This document shows, piece by piece, positions 6,344 through 7,559 of a stretch of 7,559 nucleotides of DNA (positions are counted from its first letter, which is position 1; every line of letters begins with the position of its first letter). This DNA comes from Thiohalobacter sp. (GTDB taxonomy: Bacteria > Pseudomonadota > Gammaproteobacteria > DSM-19610), in NCBI GenBank assembly GCA_027080445.1, contig JALWRY010000142.1, positions 1 to 7,559 of the forward strand, in the 5' to 3' direction. A program made the translations under genes and the position numbers. The notes below the pieces were generated by a model. The model was not told the DNA's origin. It searched no databases and saw nothing but the letters and a program-made list of their open reading frames with translations.

Positions 6344-6371
6344 TTGACACCGGCCGACACATCCATACAAT
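6344..6371 (+). promoter_or_regulatory. strong sigma-70 promoter of the tRNA cluster
   Basis: TTGACA (6344-6349) is a perfect -35; TACAAT (6366-6371) is a 5/6 -10, with a 16-nt spacer. The GC-rich stretch GCGCTC just after the -10 resembles the discriminator of stringently controlled stable-RNA promoters. Predicted transcription start is about 6378-6382, 7-11 nt before tRNA-Gly. Confidence 0.8.
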
Positions 6372-6388
6372 ATGCGCTCTCACTCGAC

Positions 6389-6464
6389 GCGGGAATAGCT
6401 CAGCTGGTAGAGCACAACCTTGCCAAGGTTGGGGTCGCGAGTTCGAATCTCGTTTCCCGCTCCA
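6389..6464 (+). tRNA. glyW: tRNA-Gly(GCC)
   Basis: A 76-nt tRNA with CCA encoded. The acceptor stem GCGGGAA pairs with TTCCCGC; the D arm is AGCTCAGCTGGTAGAGC; the anticodon stem CAACC/GGTTG closes the loop TTGCCAA with anticodon GCC at 6422-6424; the T loop is TTCGAAT. It reads GGC and GGU glycine codons. Its place directly after pgsA matches the E. coli glyW-cysT-leuZ cluster, which is the basis for the symbol. Confidence 0.96.
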
Positions 6465-6487
6465 AATTTTGTTTGTCCGGATGATGG

Positions 6488-6515
6488 AACCTCGGGAATA
6501 CACCGGGGTTTTTTT
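6488..6515 (+). terminator. Rho-independent terminator between tRNA-Gly and tRNA-Cys
   Basis: AACCTCGG (6488-6495) pairs with CCGGGGTT (6503-6510) around a 7-nt loop GAATACA, with one G-U pair, followed by a run of T to 6515 (seven T from 6509). This is a complete intrinsic terminator signature. It sits inside the tRNA cluster, so either it is leaky or tRNA-Cys has its own promoter that is not obvious. Confidence 0.72.
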
Positions 6516-6540
6516 GAATACGGGCAAACCCTCGATTATA

Positions 6541-6614
6541 GGCTGAGTGGCAGAGTGGTTATGCAGCGGCCTGCAAAGCCGTGGACCTCGGTTCGACTCC
6601 GGGCTCAGCCTCCA
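6541..6614 (+). tRNA. cysT: tRNA-Cys(GCA)
   Basis: A 74-nt tRNA with CCA encoded. The acceptor stem GGCTGAG pairs with CTCAGCC; the anticodon loop CTGCAAA holds GCA at 6573-6575; the T loop is TTCGACT. It decodes both cysteine codons. Its position between tRNA-Gly and tRNA-Leu matches cysT of the E. coli cluster. Confidence 0.96.
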
Positions 6615-6656
6615 TTATTTGATTCAGATTCATTTCCAAATCAACCCTTAACGCTG

Positions 6657-6662
6657 TACTAT
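6657..6662 (+). promoter_or_regulatory. possible -10 element upstream of tRNA-Leu
   Basis: TACTAT (5/6 to TATAAT) is followed by GCGCCTGT, much like the sequence after the -10 of the tRNA-Gly promoter. The hexamer 17 nt upstream, TTCCAA (6634-6639), is a poor -35. If real it would start transcription near 6669, about 10 nt before tRNA-Leu, and would partly bypass the terminator at 6488-6515. Confidence 0.3.
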
Positions 6663-6678
6663 GCGCCTGTCGCGACCT

Positions 6679-7100
6679 GCCCGGGTGGCGAAATTGGTAG
6701 ACGCAAGGGACTTAAATAAATTGAGCACCCAGTCAGGAAACTACTGGTGTGAATGGAGTCAAATTCGGGGAAACCTCAGCATTAGGTTGGTGGCAATCCC
6801 GAGCTAAGCTTTGGAGCGATTTTTACTTCGATAAGTCGGGGTAAGCGCGTGGCAGTTGGGACATAAAGTATTGCCCCCTCACGTGTTGATCGCGTGAAAA
6901 CTCGCGTCGTTTGTTGATCATTCCATTGAAAGTGTAGAGACTTGACGGCTCCTGCCTAAGTTATGGTTTTTCAAAAACTATGATAGGGTAAAGAGAAAGT
7001 CCAGACCCCAAATGTTGTAAAACTGTAGCGAAAGCTATAGCGGGTAAGAAAATCCCTCGGTGGCAACACCGTGCCGGTTCGATTCCGGCCCCGGGCACCA
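6679..7100 (+). tRNA. leuZ: tRNA-Leu(UAA), interrupted by a group I intron
   Basis: The 5' exon is 6679-6713 (35 nt) and the 3' exon 7049-7100 (52 nt, CCA encoded), giving an 87-nt spliced tRNA. The acceptor stem GCCCGGG (6679-6685) pairs with CCCGGGC (7090-7096); the T stem GCCGG/CCGGC encloses TTCGATT; a long variable arm CGGTGGCAACACCG marks a class II tRNA. Joining the exons makes the anticodon stem AGGGA/TCCCT with loop CTTAAAA, so the anticodon is UAA and the interruption lies between U34 and A35. It follows tRNA-Cys as leuZ does in E. coli. Splicing is needed for function, since the anticodon itself is split. It reads UUA and UUG leucine codons. Confidence 0.95.
6714..7048 (+). ncRNA. 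group I intron (IC3-like) in tRNA-Leu(UAA)
   Basis: A 335-nt self-splicing-type intron with no open reading frame of note. P1: exon C6711-U6712-U6713 pairs with G6723-A6724-G6725, putting the required U-G wobble at the 5' splice site, extended by A6714/A6715 with U6722/U6721. P2: 6726-6733 with 6743-6751. P3: GGAGTC 6755-6760 with GGCTCC 6947-6952. P4: TTCGGG 6764-6769 with CCCGAG 6798-6803. P5: AACCT 6772-6776 with AGGTT 6784-6788. P6: 6809-6815 with 6922-6932, bulged. P7, the guanosine site: GACTT 6939-6943 with AAGTC 6997-7001. P8: 6955-6969 with 6975-6987. P9: 7023-7029 with 7034-7040 under a GAAA tetraloop. The last base is G7048, as required. Both ends (AAATAAATTGAGC start, AAGAGAAAGTCC in the S element) resemble the cyanobacterial and plastid tRNA-Leu(UAA) intron, which occupies the same site. 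Confidence 0.95.
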
Positions 7101-7172
7101 TTCTCAAAAATCATACATTTGCGCTTTTTACAGGCTAAACGATACGCAGCAGGGAATATCCATTGTTGTACA

Positions 7173-7252
7173 GTTTATGAGAAAGCGATATTAACAAGAT
7201 AAACCTGTTAAATTGCTTTCAAAATAAACTTCTTACTTGAGTTTGGTTTATT
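7173..7252. promoter_or_regulatory. candidate AbiEi-type operator: four ATAAAC/GTTTAT sites and two inverted repeats
   Basis: GTTTAT at 7173-7178, ATAAAC at 7199-7204 and 7224-7229, and GTTTAT at 7246-7251 are spaced about 22-26 nt centre to centre. Two inverted repeats overlap them: TTAACA 7191-7196 with TGTTAA 7206-7211, and AATAAAC 7223-7229 with GTTTATT 7246-7252. AbiEi antitoxins of characterised systems repress their own operon by binding inverted repeats upstream, so this cluster is a reasonable operator candidate. Confidence 0.42.
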
Positions 7253-7254
7253 AT

Positions 7255-7260
7255 TATACT
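7255..7260 (+). promoter_or_regulatory. candidate -10 element of the antitoxin gene
   Basis: TATACT matches the -10 consensus at 5/6 positions. No good -35 is found (TTACTT at 7233-7238 is 16 nt upstream; TTGAGT at 7237-7242 is too close). Transcription would start near 7267, only about 6 nt before the GTG at 7273, so the message would be almost leaderless. Confidence 0.35.
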
Positions 7261-7272
7261 AGATTAACAAGC

Positions 7273-7559
7273 GTGGCTAGTGAACCCCGTAGCAAATTAA
7301 ACCGATTGCTCACAACGTGGCCCCAGGGCGCTGTGGCGGTGTCGCGCTGGCTGGAGGCACAGGGCGCCTACCAGCAACTGGTGCATGAGTATGAGAAAAG
7401 CGGCTGGATACGGCGCATCGGTCAGGGCGCTTATGTGCGTGCAGGCGGCACGGTTGACTGGACCGGTGGCCTGCATGCCCTCCAGGTACAATTGAAGCTG
7501 CCAATCCATGCTGGGGCCAAAACGGCACTGCAACTGCAGGGGTATGCCCATTACCTGGC
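7273..7559 (+). CDS. AbiEi-family antitoxin of a type IV toxin-antitoxin system (truncated by window end)
   Basis: Ninety-five codons from GTG 7273 run off the right edge without a stop. The start is a winged-helix-like AbiEi N-terminal domain: LNRLLTTWPQGAVAVSRWLE (9-28), GAYQQLVHEYEKSGWIRRIG (31-50), GAYVRAGGTVDWTGGLHALQ (52-71), then LPIHAGAKTALQLQGYAHYL. These blocks match my memory of AbiEi_3-type antitoxins, which pair with an AbiEii nucleotidyltransferase toxin in abortive phage infection systems and repress their own promoter. The frame is open further upstream but has no ATG, and GTG 7273 gives the expected family start. There is no clear Shine-Dalgarno. The toxin gene, if present, would lie just past the window. 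Family call is good; function as a toxin-antitoxin pair is inference. Confidence 0.82.
   Translation, partial: MASEPRSKLNRLLTTWPQGAVAVSRWLEAQGAYQQLVHEYEKSGWIRRIGQGAYVRAGGTVDWTGGLHALQVQLKLPIHAGAKTALQLQGYAHYL

Larger units (their letters stand above)
7101..7272. other. AT-rich intergenic region between tRNA-Leu and the antitoxin gene
   Basis: 172 nt, clearly richer in A and T than the flanking genes. No open frame of use and no clear intrinsic terminator for the tRNA cluster were found. It holds the repeated hexamers and inverted repeats listed separately. The composition change directly after a tRNA 3' end fits the border of acquired DNA, but no repeat of the tRNA end is visible because the window stops at 7559. 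Confidence 0.6.

Noticed and set aside
6092..6484. 130-codon open frame across the pgsA end and tRNA-Gly
   Set aside because: It runs through pgsA in another frame, the tRNA promoter and the tRNA itself; no domain is visible.
6615..6645. Terminator between tRNA-Cys and tRNA-Leu
   Set aside because: TTGATT/AATCAA makes only a 6-bp AT-rich stem with a 14-nt loop and no U-tract.
6714..7048. Homing endonuclease gene in the intron
   Set aside because: No frame of meaningful length or LAGLIDADG, GIY-YIG or HNH motif is found in the 335 nt.
7101..7135. Terminator after tRNA-Leu
   Set aside because: AAAAA and a later TTTTT are present, but there is no GC-rich stem between them; the cluster end could not be located.
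1..7559. CRISPR array or insertion sequence
   Set aside because: No regularly spaced repeats of 24-40 nt, no transposase and no terminal inverted repeats were seen.

Overview
The window comes from a gammaproteobacterial chromosome, probably an environmental, Chromatiales-like lineage; that placement is an inference. The order GacA/UvrY-type regulator, uvrC, pgsA, tRNA-Gly(GCC), tRNA-Cys(GCA), tRNA-Leu(UAA) is the conserved gammaproteobacterial (E. coli-like) arrangement. Here it has extra genes inserted and a group I intron in the tRNA-Leu gene.

Layout, all genes on the + strand. 1-161 is the C-terminal end of a GGDEF (diguanylate cyclase) protein. 277-933 and 1036-1725 are two GacA/UvrY-family response regulators in tandem. 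The first keeps the phosphoacceptor Asp. The second has lost every key receiver residue but keeps its LuxR-type DNA-binding domain. 1825-5749 and on to 6329 look like one operon: an NHLRC2-like thioredoxin/NHL-propeller protein, a family 5 uracil-DNA glycosylase, UvrC and PgsA, with junctions of -20, +24 and +13 nt.

6389-7100 is a tRNA cluster behind a strong sigma-70 promoter: tRNA-Gly, a hairpin-plus-U-tract terminator, tRNA-Cys, and tRNA-Leu(UAA) split by a 335-nt group I intron between U34 and A35. The P1-P9 helices of the intron can be drawn directly from the sequence. 7101-7272 is an AT-rich gap carrying repeated ATAAAC/GTTTAT sites and inverted repeats. From 7273 to the window end runs the N-terminal part of an AbiEi-type antitoxin (type IV toxin-antitoxin), cut off by the edge.

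The genes mix signalling (c-di-GMP enzyme, Gac-type regulators), DNA repair (UDGb base excision, UvrC nucleotide excision, both with Cys sets typical of Fe-S clusters), redox or scaffold function (Trx-NHL), anionic phospholipid synthesis (PgsA), and translation (tRNAs). The antitoxin immediately downstream of a tRNA gene suggests the edge of an accessory island. The most notable element is the intron; the next is the degenerate GacA paralogue.
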